Shown here in pieces: positions 8,383 through 19,000 of a stretch of DNA of 58,572 bases. The stretch covers positions 1-58,572 of the forward strand of contig JABHFS010000100.1 of NCBI GenBank assembly GCA_018672475.1, read 5' to 3'. Origin of the DNA: Gemmatimonadota bacterium (lineage in GTDB: Bacteria; Latescibacterota; UBA2968; UBA8231). The notes beneath the pieces are model-generated. The model made no database searches and was not told where the DNA came from. It worked only from the letters and a program-made list of their open reading frames with translations. The number at the start of each line of letters is the position of its first letter. Positions within the stretch are counted from its first letter, which is position 1. The translations under genes and the position numbers were made by a program.

Positions 8383-9498
8383 CTATGCGGATTCCGGTGC
8401 GCGATAGCTCAAGCGGTCGGCGATAGCGATGACACCGATAAGCAATGGACCGATGGCGATCCAGGAGGGTTGGTTGAAGTGCAGCGCCAATAGCGCGGAC
8501 AGGCCGGTCAATGTGGTGACCAGATAGATTGCGAGTACTGCGCCGCGCCGCGACAGCCCCAAACGCACTAGACGGTGGCTGATGTGGTTTTTGTCGCCGA
8601 TCCAGGGTTTGGACCCAGTGCGGATGCGGATTAGATTGACGCTGGCAAAGTCGTATATGGGTACGGCCAGCACCAGTAGAGAAGCTAGCTGATGCGCGGC
8701 GAAAAGAGTAACTTCGGCGTAGGTCTGGCTGAGCAGGACGGCGATGGCCGCGACGCTATACCCGAGAAAGAGGCCGCCGGCGTCGCCCATGAAGATCGTC
8801 GCTGGCGGTAAGTTGTAGAGTAGGAATCCGCAGAGCGCGCCGAAGAGCACAAGACAAAAGGTGGCCAGTGCGAAATCGCGTACCAATAAGGCCATAAAGG
8901 CCAGGAATATCAGGTTGATGGCGGCGATGCCGGCGCTGAGTCCGTCCATATTGTCGAGGAAGTTGAAGGCATTGCTCATTGCGGTGAGCCAGAAGACCGT
9001 CAGGGCCATATTGAGGAGAGGCACCTCGGGAAAGAGCGACAAGCGGCAGGCCGGCAAGGTGGCGACGACGGCGGTGATGATGAATAGTTGTGCGAGAAAT
9101 CGGGGCAGAGGGGGCAAACCGCGCCAGTCGTCGGCAAGCCCGAGTAAGAACAGGGCGAATCCGCCGGCGAGCAGTAGCGAAAGATCGGCTCCTTTTTGCA
9201 TAAAGTCGCCCGCGACCAAAAGCGAACCCAATAACCAAGCATGATTGCCCTCGATGGCCTGCTGTTGCAGGATGGGTACTAGATAGGGCAAAACTACATA
9301 TAGGCTGAGCAGCAAACCGCAGAAGATGGCTATGGCACCGCCGTAGGGCGTGGGTTGCTCGTGTGATTTGTGGGCCCCGGTTTCGGGTCGATCGACGAGA
9401 TTGTAGCGCCAGGCCAATCGTTTGACAAACGGCACCGCTAGTGCGGTGACAGACAAAGGGCCCAACACTAGGGGCCAGAGGGATAACTGCGAATCCAT
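8383..9498 (-). CDS. Glycosyltransferase family 4, WecA/TagO-like polyprenyl-phosphate sugar-1-P transferase
   Basis: Integral membrane enzyme that transfers a HexNAc-1-phosphate from its UDP-sugar to undecaprenyl phosphate, starting O-antigen, enterobacterial common antigen or wall polymer synthesis. Some ten or eleven hydrophobic segments are present. Motifs: cytosolic NFLDNMDGLSAG (the Asp-rich Mg2+ site), FMGDAGGLFLGY, and the His-rich GDKNHISHRLVRLGLS loop that separates WecA-type enzymes from MraY. From ATG 9498 it has 371 residues; the longer frame to 9618 adds a non-hydrophobic leader and overlaps the divergent gene, so I reject it. The neighbouring DegT aminotransferase fits surface polysaccharide synthesis. 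Confidence 0.88.
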   Translation of the reverse strand: MDSQLSLWPLVLGPLSVTALAVPFVKRLAWRYNLVDRPETGAHKSHEQPTPYGGAIAIFCGLLLSLYVVLPYLVPILQQQAIEGNHAWLLGSLLVAGDFMQKGADLSLLLAGGFALFLLGLADDWRGLPPLPRFLAQLFIITAVVATLPACRLSLFPEVPLLNMALTVFWLTAMSNAFNFLDNMDGLSAGIAAINLIFLAFMALLVRDFALATFCLVLFGALCGFLLYNLPPATIFMGDAGGLFLGYSVAAIAVLLSQTYAEVTLFAAHQLASLLVLAVPIYDFASVNLIRIRTGSKPWIGDKNHISHRLVRLGLSRRGAVLAIYLVTTLTGLSALLALHFNQPSWIAIGPLLIGVIAIADRLSYRAPESA

Positions 9499-9578
9499 GT
9501 ATTGGTCCAGGTGAAAGAGTTGTTTTAATATAGGAGTAGATTTTGGCGTTGAGCAACGCGGAAAGGAAAACGAACGAT

Positions 9579-10811
9579 ATGTTGGCGATTGATGGAGGGG
9601 TGAAAATTCGCGAAACACCGTTTCCCAAACGGCATCTTTTTGGCGAGGAGGAGCGAGCGGTAGCGGTCAAGCTTTTTGATGCGGCGATAGAGAGCGGCAA
9701 CGCGATCCATTACAGTGGCCCGGAAGAATTGGCCTATGAACAGGAGTTCGCCGCATTTATGGGCGGGGGCTACGCCGATCTAGTCAACTCGGGCACTTCG
9801 GCGCTCTATGTTGCTTTGGGCGCGCTCGAGTTGCAAACGGCCGGCGAGGTGGTGATCCCGCCGATTACGGATCCGGGCGGTGCGATGCCGGTGGCTTTAT
9901 TGTGCCAGGTGCCGGTGGTCAGCGATGCGGCACCGGGATCGTTTAACGCCGGTGCTGAGCAAATCGAGGCGGTGTTGACGCCGCATACCCGCGCGATTGT
10001 CGTCGCGCATATCGCCGGGGAACCGGCGGATATGGATCCGATCCTGGAACTGGCACAGGCACGCGGCATACCCATTGTTGAAGATTGCGCACAGGCGCAC
10101 GGCGCCCTGTACAAGGGCCGAATGGTGGGGACCTTTGGCGATATAGCCGCCTTTTCGACGATGAGCGGCAAGCACCATGCGACAGGTCCACAAGGGGGTG
10201 TGGTCTTTACTCGGGACGAGGCGCTAGTTTGGGAATCCAAGCGTTTCTCCGACCGAGGCAAGCCGTTTAATACCGAGGCCACTTCTAATTTGCGGGCCGG
10301 GCTCAATTTAAACGGCAACGATCTGTCGGCGGCTATTGGACGGGTGCAATTGCGCCGGATTGTGGCGATGAACGACCGGCGCCATCAGGTGGCCGCGCAG
10401 ATTGAAGAGGGCATTGCCGGGCTCAAGGCCGTGCGGTTGGGTTGGCAGGCTGAGCAGACGCAAGGCGTCTACTGGTTTATGCGTTTTCACGTTGATGTCG
10501 ACAAACTCACCGTCGACAAGGATTCCTTCGCAAAGGCGGTCGCCGCGGAGGGGGTCCCGGTGTCGGCGTCGTATCGGTACATCCCTTCGGAGGCCATTTG
10601 GTTTAAGGAGCGCAACGTTTTTCCCGGCAGCGACTATCCGTGGGGATTGCCGGCCTATCAGGGCGACCGGAATGCAGCGTTTCCCTGTCCCAATGCCGTG
10701 GAATCGGCTGAGCGTCATTGTGTTATGTCGATCCACGAAAATTGGGGTGAACAGGAGGTGGCAGATGTGGTAGCGGCGCTGGCGAAGGTGGAGGCGGCGT
10801 ATTTGCGTTGA
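9579..10811 (+). CDS. DegT/DnrJ/EryC1/StrS family PLP-dependent aminotransferase
   Basis: Sugar aminotransferase-type enzyme, 410 residues. Visible marks: NSGTSALYVALGALEL (cofactor phosphate region), EDCAQAHGALYKG (the Asp that holds the pyridine nitrogen), and FSTMSGKHHATGPQGGVVFT near residue 198 with the presumed Schiff-base Lys. Such enzymes aminate keto sugars for antibiotics or lipopolysaccharide, or are AHBA-synthase-like. The ATG at 9579 has AAAGGA about ten bases upstream; a TTG at 9543 is a weaker option. It runs divergently from the WecA-like gene and is followed 45 bases later by a PhyH dioxygenase. Confidence 0.9.
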   Translation: MLAIDGGVKIRETPFPKRHLFGEEERAVAVKLFDAAIESGNAIHYSGPEELAYEQEFAAFMGGGYADLVNSGTSALYVALGALELQTAGEVVIPPITDPGGAMPVALLCQVPVVSDAAPGSFNAGAEQIEAVLTPHTRAIVVAHIAGEPADMDPILELAQARGIPIVEDCAQAHGALYKGRMVGTFGDIAAFSTMSGKHHATGPQGGVVFTRDEALVWESKRFSDRGKPFNTEATSNLRAGLNLNGNDLSAAIGRVQLRRIVAMNDRRHQVAAQIEEGIAGLKAVRLGWQAEQTQGVYWFMRFHVDVDKLTVDKDSFAKAVAAEGVPVSASYRYIPSEAIWFKERNVFPGSDYPWGLPAYQGDRNAAFPCPNAVESAERHCVMSIHENWGEQEVADVVAALAKVEAAYLR

Positions 10812-10856
10812 TCTTGATATTCGGTGCATTGCCCGCTGACAGAGGAATCGCATGAT

Positions 10857-11645
10857 ATGAAAATTTCATCTGAAGAAATACGACAGCAGTCGTTGAACGA
10901 CGAGACCCTCTTCGAAGCGGTGCGCCAGGTGCGCGAAAGCGGCTTTGTCGTTTTAGAAGAAACAATGAGCGGGGAGTGGATCGATCGCATGCGGGAGGCC
11001 TGGGACGCGCATGTCGAAGACCGTGTGCCGGGTGATCTTTTGAGTATGCCCTTTATTGACCCGTTGGCGATTGAAAATCCATGGGCGCTGCAGATTATGG
11101 AGATCATGATCGGCAAGGATTTTTGGGCTAAGCTGCCCTATCACTGCAATTCCACGGCGCCGAATTGGCCGGAGACGCAGGTGATTCACCGCGATCAACT
11201 GCATCTTTTTCCGGACCTGCCCATTGCTATGCCGCCGCATATGATCGTCGTGCATATCCCCTTGGTCGATTTTGCCGAAGAAAATGGCAGCACTGAAGTG
11301 TGGCCCGGCACACACCTTATTACGGATCACGAGGCGACGATAGATCCGGCGGATATTGGCCGGGTCGGCGGGTTGGAGAAACGAGCGAAGACCGTGCCGT
11401 CCATTCGCACCAATATGCCGGCGGGTTCGACGTTGGTGCGCGATATGCGTCTTTGGCATCGGGCGATGCCCAATCGCACAGTGCATCGGCGTACTATGTT
11501 ATCGCTGGTCTATCACCGCCACTTCCCGAGTTTGGGCTATCAAAAGAAAGCGGCGGAACCATTGGCTAAGGAAATGATGGATGGGCTTTCAGATCGGGCG
11601 CAGCGGATCTATCGCTTTAATAAACAAGAAGCACACGCTGGATAG
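10857..11645 (+). CDS. Phytanoyl-CoA dioxygenase (PhyH) family protein
   Basis: Fe(II)/2-oxoglutarate-dependent oxygenase of 262 residues. The iron-binding triad is seen as HRD near 111-113 (VIHRDQLHLF) and the distal His of MRLWHRAMPNRT near residue 201; the Arg a few residues later would bind 2-oxoglutarate. EENGSTEVWPGTH is the typical PhyH strand. Substrate unknown. AGAGGAAT precedes ATG 10857 by about nine bases; an out-of-frame ATG lies at 10852. PhyH proteins are very abundant in some FCB-group and marine genomes, which fits the taxonomic guess. Confidence 0.9.
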   Translation: MKISSEEIRQQSLNDETLFEAVRQVRESGFVVLEETMSGEWIDRMREAWDAHVEDRVPGDLLSMPFIDPLAIENPWALQIMEIMIGKDFWAKLPYHCNSTAPNWPETQVIHRDQLHLFPDLPIAMPPHMIVVHIPLVDFAEENGSTEVWPGTHLITDHEATIDPADIGRVGGLEKRAKTVPSIRTNMPAGSTLVRDMRLWHRAMPNRTVHRRTMLSLVYHRHFPSLGYQKKAAEPLAKEMMDGLSDRAQRIYRFNKQEAHAG

Positions 11646-11855
11646 CGATCATCAGTCGATAGATACAGCGACGTGTTTGCTGAGCGGGTTTTCCCGGACG
11701 GGGTGCGTGCCAAGGGGTACTTGTTTGAGAGCTTTTAACCAGTGCCGGCACCAATCCTTGTAGATAGCAGCCGTCTGTATCGCAATTTGTTTTACTGACC
11801 GCATACGATCTGCTGTACTTATAACTTGGTGCAATGCACACCTGGGTAAGGCCGA

Positions 11856-13004
11856 TTATTCCAGCAAGGCCGCGCCGTCGGTCGCCTCGCAGATATAAAC
11901 GCTGGGATTATTGTCGGTGGCTTGTCGGTAGGCGGCCTCGGTAGCGGCGGCGAAGGCTTCGGCGGCTTCGCCGGCGACCAGGGCTACCGCGCACCCGCCA
12001 AAACCGGCACCGGTCATGCGCGCGCCATAACAGCCAGTCTGTGCATGTGCGCATTCGACCATTGCATCTAAGGCTGGGCTCGAGACTGAAAAATCATCGC
12101 GCAAGCTGCGGTGGCTCTCATTCATCAGACGGCCCAAGGATGCCGCATCGCCGGCGCGCATCGCCTCGGCGGCTTGCAGGGTGCGTGCATTTTCGCTGAT
12201 TACGTGGCTCGCACGGGGGCGCGCGGTCTCGTCGAGTTCGGGTGCACGAGCGGCGAAGGTCTCTTCGTCGACGTCGCGTAGGGCCTGCACGCCAAAAAAA
12301 TGCGCCGCCGCCTCACACTGGGCGCGTCGTGCGTTATAGGCCGAGTCGACTAGTCCGCGTCGTGTGCCGGTGTCGAGGATGACCACCGAGACCCCTTGCG
12401 GCAGAGGCACTAGGTCACCCTGCAATGAGCGGCAATCCAGCAATAACGCGTGTCCTTGGCGTCCGGCCGCCGAGATCATCTGGTCCATAATACCGCAATT
12501 GACGCCGACCCACTGATTTTCGGCGCGCTGACCGAGGCGGGCCATGGTAGCGGGTTCCCATGGCAGATCGGCGACTGCGGCGAAGGCGCGCGCCGTCGCC
12601 ATTTCAACCGCTGCTGAAGACGAGAGGCCAGCACCGACCGGTATGTCGCCGACGAGCACTCCTTCCCATCCTTTGAGCGAGTAGCCGGCGTCCTGCAACG
12701 CCCAGGCCGTGCCCTTGAGATATTCGAGCCAACCATCGGCCGCCGGTTTGAGCGCGGCGGTTTCCGCCAGGTCAAAAGTGCGGGTTTCGCCGAAGTCCAG
12801 CGAATGCACGTTGACCGTTTGCGTTTCGGTGGGCCGGAAGGCGATGTAGACGGCGCGGTCAATGGCCATCGGCAGGACGAAACCGTCGTTATAGTCGGTG
12901 TGCTCGCCGATGATATTGACGCGTCCAGGTGCGCGCACGACCCATTCGGGTGCCTGGGCGAACTGCTCGGTGAAAGCGGTGGCGGCCTGTTCGTTGAGCG
13001 ACAT
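11856..13004 (-). CDS. galK: Galactokinase
   Basis: Phosphorylates alpha-D-galactose at C1 with ATP, the first committed Leloir step. GHMP kinase of 382 residues: galactokinase signature GRVNIIGEHTDYNDG near 27-41, ATP-binding PVGAGLSSSAA near 120, substrate Asp region CGIMDQM, and the C-terminal RMTGAGFGGCAVAL loop. E. coli GalK has 382 residues, so the gene is full length. GAGGAAAT precedes the ATG. It is the last gene of the galE-galT-galK operon, 19 bases after galT. Confidence 0.97.
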   Translation of the reverse strand: MSLNEQAATAFTEQFAQAPEWVVRAPGRVNIIGEHTDYNDGFVLPMAIDRAVYIAFRPTETQTVNVHSLDFGETRTFDLAETAALKPAADGWLEYLKGTAWALQDAGYSLKGWEGVLVGDIPVGAGLSSSAAVEMATARAFAAVADLPWEPATMARLGQRAENQWVGVNCGIMDQMISAAGRQGHALLLDCRSLQGDLVPLPQGVSVVILDTGTRRGLVDSAYNARRAQCEAAAHFFGVQALRDVDEETFAARAPELDETARPRASHVISENARTLQAAEAMRAGDAASLGRLMNESHRSLRDDFSVSSPALDAMVECAHAQTGCYGARMTGAGFGGCAVALVAGEAAEAFAAATEAAYRQATDNNPSVYICEATDGAALLE

Positions 13005-13023
13005 ATCGATTTCCTCGCTGCGT

Positions 13024-14061
13024 TTAGCGGTGGCGATAGTGGGTTTGCGGCGTGGCGCGCAGGCGTTCGGCGGCTTGCTCCGGCGTCAGATCGCGTTGTG
13101 CCTCGGCGAGCATTTCGTAGCCGACCATGAATTTGCGCACGCTGGCCGAGCGCAAGAGCGGCGGGTAAAAGTGCGCGTGTAATTGCCAGTGCTCGTCGTC
13201 TTCCGTTTGATAGGGTGCCCCGTGCCAGCCCATAGAGTAGGGGAAGGCACATTCAAAGAGGTTGTCGTAGGACACCAACAGGCGCTGAAGCACATGCGCC
13301 AGGCTATCCCTTTCAGTGATGGAAAGCGCGTCGAGTCGGGACAGGCGTTTTTTGGGTAATACGAGGGTCTCGAAGGGCCACAGCGCCCAATAGGGCACGA
13401 GCGCCAACCAGTGCTCGTTCTCGACGACGATGCGTTCGCCGCGTGTCATCTCCTGTTCGGCATAATCCAATAATAGGGACTGGTCGTGCTGGGCTCTATA
13501 AGCGCGCTGGTTCTGATCTTCGCGCTCGACCTCGTCGGGTAGCAGGTTCTGAGCCCAGATCTGGCCGTGCGGGTGCGGATTCGAGCAGCCCATAGCGTCG
13601 CCCTTGTTCTCGAAAACCTGCACCCAGGCGTATTCGCGCCCTAATTCCAGGCTTTGCTCGCGCCACAGATCGATGACGCGGGCGAGCTCTTCGATATTCA
13701 TCTCGGCCAGGCTCAGGTCGTGACGCGGCGAAAAACAGAGCACGCGACAAGTGCCACACACCCCGCTGCTGCGAAAGAGCGGGTGGTCTTCCTCTGTTGG
13801 GTGCGGTGAATCCGCGAGCAGGGCGGCGAAATCGTTGGTAAAAACGTAAGTGCTGTCATAAGGGGGGTTTTCTTCGCCGCCGGCGCGTTCGTTACCCGGG
13901 CAGAGGTAACAGTCTGGATCGTAGGCCGGGCGCGCGTCGTCTGAGCTTGATTCGCGTTGGCCTTGCCAAGGGCGCTTCGCGCGGTGTGGCGATATGAGCA
14001 CCCATTGGCCATTGAGCGGATTATAGCGTCGGTGCGGATGGTCTTCGGCCTTGAAGCGCAT
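13024..14061 (-). CDS. galT: Galactose-1-phosphate uridylyltransferase
   Basis: Exchanges UMP between UDP-glucose and galactose-1-phosphate. The 345-residue protein has the N-terminal signature [20 protein letters not shown], a Zn-type CYLCPG motif, and the active-site HPHGQIWAQ with the nucleophilic His (His-Pro-His). The second domain is complete up to QTHYRHR. The ATG at 14061 directly abuts the galE stop (14062), so coupling is likely. Part of the Leloir operon. Confidence 0.97.
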   Translation of the reverse strand: MRFKAEDHPHRRYNPLNGQWVLISPHRAKRPWQGQRESSSDDARPAYDPDCYLCPGNERAGGEENPPYDSTYVFTNDFAALLADSPHPTEEDHPLFRSSGVCGTCRVLCFSPRHDLSLAEMNIEELARVIDLWREQSLELGREYAWVQVFENKGDAMGCSNPHPHGQIWAQNLLPDEVEREDQNQRAYRAQHDQSLLLDYAEQEMTRGERIVVENEHWLALVPYWALWPFETLVLPKKRLSRLDALSITERDSLAHVLQRLLVSYDNLFECAFPYSMGWHGAPYQTEDDEHWQLHAHFYPPLLRSASVRKFMVGYEMLAEAQRDLTPEQAAERLRATPQTHYRHR

Positions 14062-15048
14062 TTATTGGTCTCCGTAGCCGTGCGGGTGGCGGCTGTGCCA
14101 ATCCCAGGCGCTGGCGACGATGCCTTCGAGATCGTCAAATTGCGGTTGCCAGCCCAGGATCGCGCGTGCCTTGTCGGCGCTGGCGACTAAGAAGGAAGGA
14201 TCGCCGGCGCGCGGCGCTTCGATACGCGCTTCAATCGGCTTGCCGGTTATGCGTCTGGCCGTTTCGATGACCTCGAGCACGGAATAACCGCGGCCGCTGC
14301 CCAAATTCACGTAGAGCCCCTCGCCGCCGTTGCGCAAATAAGCCAATGCTAGCGCGTGTGCCCGGCCAAGATCGGCCACGTGCACATAATCGCGTACCGG
14401 CGTGCCGTCGGGTGTCGGGTACTGGTCGCCAAAAACAGATAGGTATTCGCGTTTGCCCAACGCCGCAAAGAGTACATTGGGCACCAAGTGCGATTCGGGT
14501 TCGTGGTCCTCGCCGCGTTCGGGAGTAGCGCCGGAGGCGTTAAAATAGCGCAGGGCGACAAAGCGCAGGCCATAGGCGCTTTCGGAAGCCGACAGTGCGC
14601 GCTCGACGAGTAACTTGCCCCAGCCATAGGGGTTTTCGGGGTGTTGTGGGTGGGCTTCGTCGAGTGGGGTGTATTGCGGTTCGCCATAGGTTGCCGCCGT
14701 CGAAGAAAACACGATCTGGCGCACGCCGCCGGTGACCAATTCCTGCAAAAGCGCCAGGCTCTGGTTGGCATTGTTTTCGTAATAGTGCAATGGGTCGTCG
14801 ACCGACTCGCCTACATAGGTCAGGGCGGCAAAGTGGATACAAGCGTCGATATCGTGCGTTGCGAGTATGTGGCGGACCAGCGTGCGGTCGCCGACCTTGC
14901 CCTGGTGCAATGGCACGTCATCGGGTATGGTCGCCGCATGGCCGCGGAATAGATCGTCGAGTATAACCACCTGCTCGCCCTGCGCCCGCAGCATTTCGAC
15001 CGTCACGCTACCGATATAACCCGAACCACCCGTTACTAGTATTGCCAC
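14062..15048 (-). CDS. galE: UDP-glucose 4-epimerase
   Basis: Interconverts UDP-galactose and UDP-glucose using bound NAD+. Extended SDR of 328 residues with TGGSGYIGS near residue 6, [13 protein letters not shown], the Tyr/Lys catalytic pair in NPYGWGK, and the GalE-specific [16 protein letters not shown]. It starts with GTG at 15048 behind a good AAAGGAG. First gene of galE-galT-galK on the minus strand. A remnant coding frame for a membrane protein ends two bases before this start, suggesting the operon once had another gene upstream. Confidence 0.97.
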   Translation of the reverse strand: MAILVTGGSGYIGSVTVEMLRAQGEQVVILDDLFRGHAATIPDDVPLHQGKVGDRTLVRHILATHDIDACIHFAALTYVGESVDDPLHYYENNANQSLALLQELVTGGVRQIVFSSTAATYGEPQYTPLDEAHPQHPENPYGWGKLLVERALSASESAYGLRFVALRYFNASGATPERGEDHEPESHLVPNVLFAALGKREYLSVFGDQYPTPDGTPVRDYVHVADLGRAHALALAYLRNGGEGLYVNLGSGRGYSVLEVIETARRITGKPIEARIEAPRAGDPSFLVASADKARAILGWQPQFDDLEGIVASAWDWHSRHPHGYGDQ

Positions 15049-15049
15049 C

Positions 15050-15190
15050 TTAGCTCCTTTTTTGTACGCGCGTTTCTATTCTTGCAAAACTCGCTGTAAA
15101 ATAGACGGTCAGCCCGATGTAGATGTACACCGCGTCCTTCGCAAGCGGCAAGTAGTGTAATGGGTCGAACGTAAAGCCCTGGTACAGAGA
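15050..15190 (-). pseudogene. Tail of an unidentified membrane protein upstream of galE
   Basis: A minus-strand frame of 46 codons, bounded upstream by TAA, reads FTFDPLHYLPLAKDAVYIYI, then [21 protein letters not shown] and stops at 15050, two bases from galE GTG. It has one hydrophobic segment followed by a positively charged tail, the look of a membrane protein C-terminus. No ribosome-binding site or plausible start is present. I cannot name the family; it may be a transporter remnant. Confidence 0.45.
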
Positions 15191-15221
15191 TTACCCCATT
15201 CAAGAGCCGGCTCCTACGGTT

Positions 15222-15893
15222 CTAAGCAAATACCAACGGCTGAAAAAAGTCCGGCTGGTGAAAATTAGGGCTGGGCGTTTCGACCAACGCCCAAGATCCC
15301 CAGTGTGGATGTGAGGTGCGGTCGCCGCATTTATAGAAATTACTCTTCCATTCGCTGCCGGCTGTCGGTGTGTCGCAGCCAAAATATTGGGCAAAAAGTG
15401 CGAAGGGCACGTGATATTCAACCGACCAGATCGTCGGTTCGATCAATTCCGGTTCGACAATTTTGGGCAATGTGGTGGCCATGCGGATGGTATCGCCATC
15501 GGCGTCGCTGACACTTTGCCTGTCGCGACCGGCCTCGCGTTCAGTGGCAGAAGGACAGCGGTACAGCAACATGGTGCCGCCGCAATTGACCTCGAAATTG
15601 AAATAGGCCTGCGAATTGGGTAGGGGTGAGACAAAGAATTCGACGCAGGAATCAGTGCAAACCGAGTCTTGGAAATTTTGCGCCACCGCGCGGACATAGC
15701 GGTCCTCGACGCGAAATATGATAGCCAACGCATTTTCGTCGTAGAGCAAACGAGCGGTTACGCCGGGGCGATGGCCGGAGTCTTCCCAAGGGAAATGGGT
15801 AATTTCCAGCGTCTCGGCCGATTGCCATTGAGAGCGTTCCCAGTTGGCGTCGGGCTCCGCTAGATTGGCGGTGCGGTGTATGGTGTATTGCAT
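15222..15893 (-). CDS. Carbohydrate-binding family 9-like domain protein
   Basis: A 223-residue, single-domain protein resembling the CBM9-like/DOMON beta-sandwich used to bind xylan ends or other saccharides. Indicative segments are ARLLYDENALAIIFRVED, DSCVEFFVSPLPNSQAYFNF and EWKSNFYKCGDRTSHPHWGS, the last being the usual C-terminal signature. No signal peptide is evident, so it may be cytoplasmic or exported by other means. ATG at 15893 has AAGGGGA upstream. It is oriented with the gal operon but 173 bases away from galE. The exact ligand is unknown. Confidence 0.8.
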   Translation of the reverse strand: MQYTIHRTANLAEPDANWERSQWQSAETLEITHFPWEDSGHRPGVTARLLYDENALAIIFRVEDRYVRAVAQNFQDSVCTDSCVEFFVSPLPNSQAYFNFEVNCGGTMLLYRCPSATEREAGRDRQSVSDADGDTIRMATTLPKIVEPELIEPTIWSVEYHVPFALFAQYFGCDTPTAGSEWKSNFYKCGDRTSHPHWGSWALVETPSPNFHQPDFFQPLVFA

Positions 15894-16020
15894 GTTGTCC
15901 CCTTATGGTTGTAATGGTCTATTGCGGTTTGGCGTCCAATAATAACGCGCGAGGGCTTTTTATGAAAGCAATCTTCAATTTGAAACCTCCTATCTAGCTG
16001 TACCTGGTCAATTTAGCTGT

Positions 16021-16049
16021 TTGACAGGGAGGTTGCCCCCCAGTATTTT
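16021..16049 (+). promoter_or_regulatory. Sigma70-type promoter of the envelope operon
   Basis: TTGACA at 16021-16026, a 17-base spacer, and TATTTT at 16044-16049. Transcription would begin near 16056, just ahead of the large OMP/protease gene. Confidence 0.55.
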
Positions 16050-16071
16050 CTAGAGAATATTTAGACGATTG

Positions 16072-19000
16072 ATGCCCTGGATTCGCCGGGTGTTGGTCGT
16101 CGATTTGCGAAAGGGATGCACTTTGCGCAGAGCGATCCTCTCAATCGCGGCTTTGCTGTTCTTCTCCGGAGCGGCTCAGGCCCAGCTGCAGACCATTGTC
16201 ACCGACCATTTCCGAGTCCATTTTCCGAGTGGTGCCGAAGGCACGGCTCGGCGAGTCGCCGAGACCTGCGAGGAAGTTTTCCCGGCCTTGGCCTCAGCTT
16301 ACGACTATTACGACGATTTCCGCACTATCCACGTTATGGTACTCGACAGCTCTGACCGGTTGGGCAATGGTTGGGCCGATTATTATACGAATACTATGGC
16401 CATTTGGGCCACCAATCTGGATTTTGAGTTGCGCGGCAGCCACGACTGGATCAAAAATGTCGTGACCCACGAGCTGACGCACATAATCACGCTCAACAAA
16501 GCGCGCAAGAAGTGGCCATTCCAGTTTGCGTTGATTTCGGTTTCGCGCACGGATTCCAACCCCGATATAACCTTTCAGTTTCCGCTCTACCATCTTAATA
16601 CTCCGCGCGGCTGGTCCGAAGGCATCGCCCAGTACGGGGCCTATAAGTTCGGTTACGACACCTGGGATTCGCATCGCGATATGTTGTTGCGCATGGCGGT
16701 TTTAGAAGACGACCTGCTCTCCTGGAGCGAGATGGGGACGGTGATGGACCGCGCCGGCAAGTTTTATGGGGAGTTTGTCTACAACCAGGGTTATTCGATG
16801 ATGGTCTATATCCATCAGCAGTACGGTCCTGAGAAAGTCGACGCGTTGACCCAGCATGTCGGCTCGATGAACTTCGACCCGGCCATTCGCGAGGTTTTAG
16901 GCATTTCCGCCGACCAGTTCTACGACGATTGGCACGCTTTCCTAACCGAGAATTACCACCGCCTCGAATCGGAGATCGGCAGCCGGGGATTTTTCGAGGG
17001 GGTGCCGCTCGACGAGGTCAACGAAGGCGTGCTCGAATACCATCCAGCACTTTCGCCCGATGGCAAGAAATTAGCTTATCTCACTAGCGAGAAGCAGGAT
17101 TACGCGATCACGGCTCTGAAGATCTACGACTTCGAGACGGGCGAGAAGACGAAGCTCAAAGGATCTGTCAGCACTCGCATGTCCTGGTCACCCGATGGCG
17201 AGGAGCTTGTCTTCTCCCGCAACAAGAACGGTTTCGACGATCTCTACATATATAATGTAGCCACCGACAAAGAACGTCGTATCAGTGCCAAGCTGCGTTC
17301 TAAGGATCCTTCATTCTCGCCCGATGGCGAGCGCATCGTCTTTGTGCACAATGAGGATGGGACCAACAACCTCGGCCTCATCGACCGCGACGGTACCGAT
17401 CTAGTTTATCTGACCAATAACAACGACGCCACCCAGTACAGCGCGCCGCGCTTTTCGCCCGACGGCGAGTGGCTGTTGTTTAGTGTCTTCCGCGGTGAGG
17501 ACCGCGATATCGCGATGATGCGCGCTGATAGCCCACCGCGCCCCGAATTCAACAAGTCCTCCCCCGGCATGAGAACGATAAAGGCCATGATGAACGCTAA
17601 GCTGGGGAACGAAGACGAAGACGGCGAGGCTGAGCTCATGGATGTCTTCCCCGATAGCGTCGCCTTCGCACATCCCGATTCTTCCGGGTTCCGGCCCTTG
17701 CTCGCGTCATCGGCCGACGAACGAGATCCGGCCTGGTTGCCCGACGGTTCCGGTTTCCTATTCGCCTCGGACCAGGGCGGGATATTCAACATATACCGCT
17801 ATCACATGGAAAATGGCGAGGTCGAGCAGTTGACTAACGTAGTCGGCGGGGCTTTTGTGCCGACGGTTTCGGTCGATGACGAGGTCGTCTATAGCTCGTA
17901 TCACTCCAACGACTACAGCCTCTACCGCTTCAAACTCGGCGAATTTGAGCGCGACGCCTATTTCGAACCTGTGGCGATGCGCGACTACCGATCGATCTTC
18001 GATGGCCCGGAACTCTCCGAGCAGTTTACGATAGGCCGCTATGGCGGGCGCAATGTCCTGCGCTATATCCCGATACTCCAGGTCGGTCCGACCTATATCG
18101 GCAATACCTTCGGCCTCAACCAGGCCAGCGGCGGAATGCAGTTCTCGGCCGGGGATATGTTCGGCGGACAGCAGTTGACGGCTTGGAGCATTATCGGCAA
18201 GAATATGCGCGACGAGACCGACCTCAACACCGATTTTGGTTTCTTCTACCAAAAGAGCCTGCGGCCCGCTGTCGGTAACAACCGGACCTTCAACCCCTCT
18301 TTCTATATCGCCGGGCGGCGGCGCGAGGTCGATAATCTAATCAAGACCAACCAGATATCGGTTGATACCTTGGCCGCGACGAATCTCTATCCGGTGCCCG
18401 TCGATTCAGTGACCAGCCTGCTCGTCCCCGGAACGGAGCAGTATGTCTACCAGGGCAATAGTCGCGAGGATCTCTTCAAGACGGTTTTTGGCCAAGTGGC
18501 CGTCGGCGTCGATCTGCCGCTGACCCGTCGCACGCAATTAAGCGGCGTCTATATGTACCGCAATTACGCCGAGAGCTGGACTTTGCGCCATTTCCGTAAC
18601 CAGAGCCAGGTTTATCTGGTCCAGGATGGTGTCGATGTCTCTGAGGTTTTGGACCCGGGGTTTTTGGGGCAGGATACCTTATTAGTCGACAGCCAAGATC
18701 CACTGAGCTTTTATAACGAGGTGGATTTTTTCAGCACGCACCTGATGAGTGTGTCTTGGCAGTACCAAAAATTTAACCCGACAGCCGATCAGATGATCAA
18801 CCCCTCGGGGCGTGCGCTGGCTTTCGTCTATCGTTATATGTTGCCGACGATAGCCGATTCGCTGGCTCAGCCGATACCGACCAACGGGGTGCCCGGTGAT
18901 CAGTTTGTCGGGGTCAATCGCCGTCTGCGGGTCAACGAGTACATGGCTTCCTACAATGAGCGGATCGCGCTGCCTTTCAACAACTCGCTCAATATCACGC

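Noticed and set aside
11646..11855. 60-residue minus-strand frame between the PhyH gene and galK
   Set aside because: The frame (for instance QIAIQTAAIYKDWCRHWLKA) has no ribosome-binding site or recognisable motif and overlaps other short frames; kept as non-coding.
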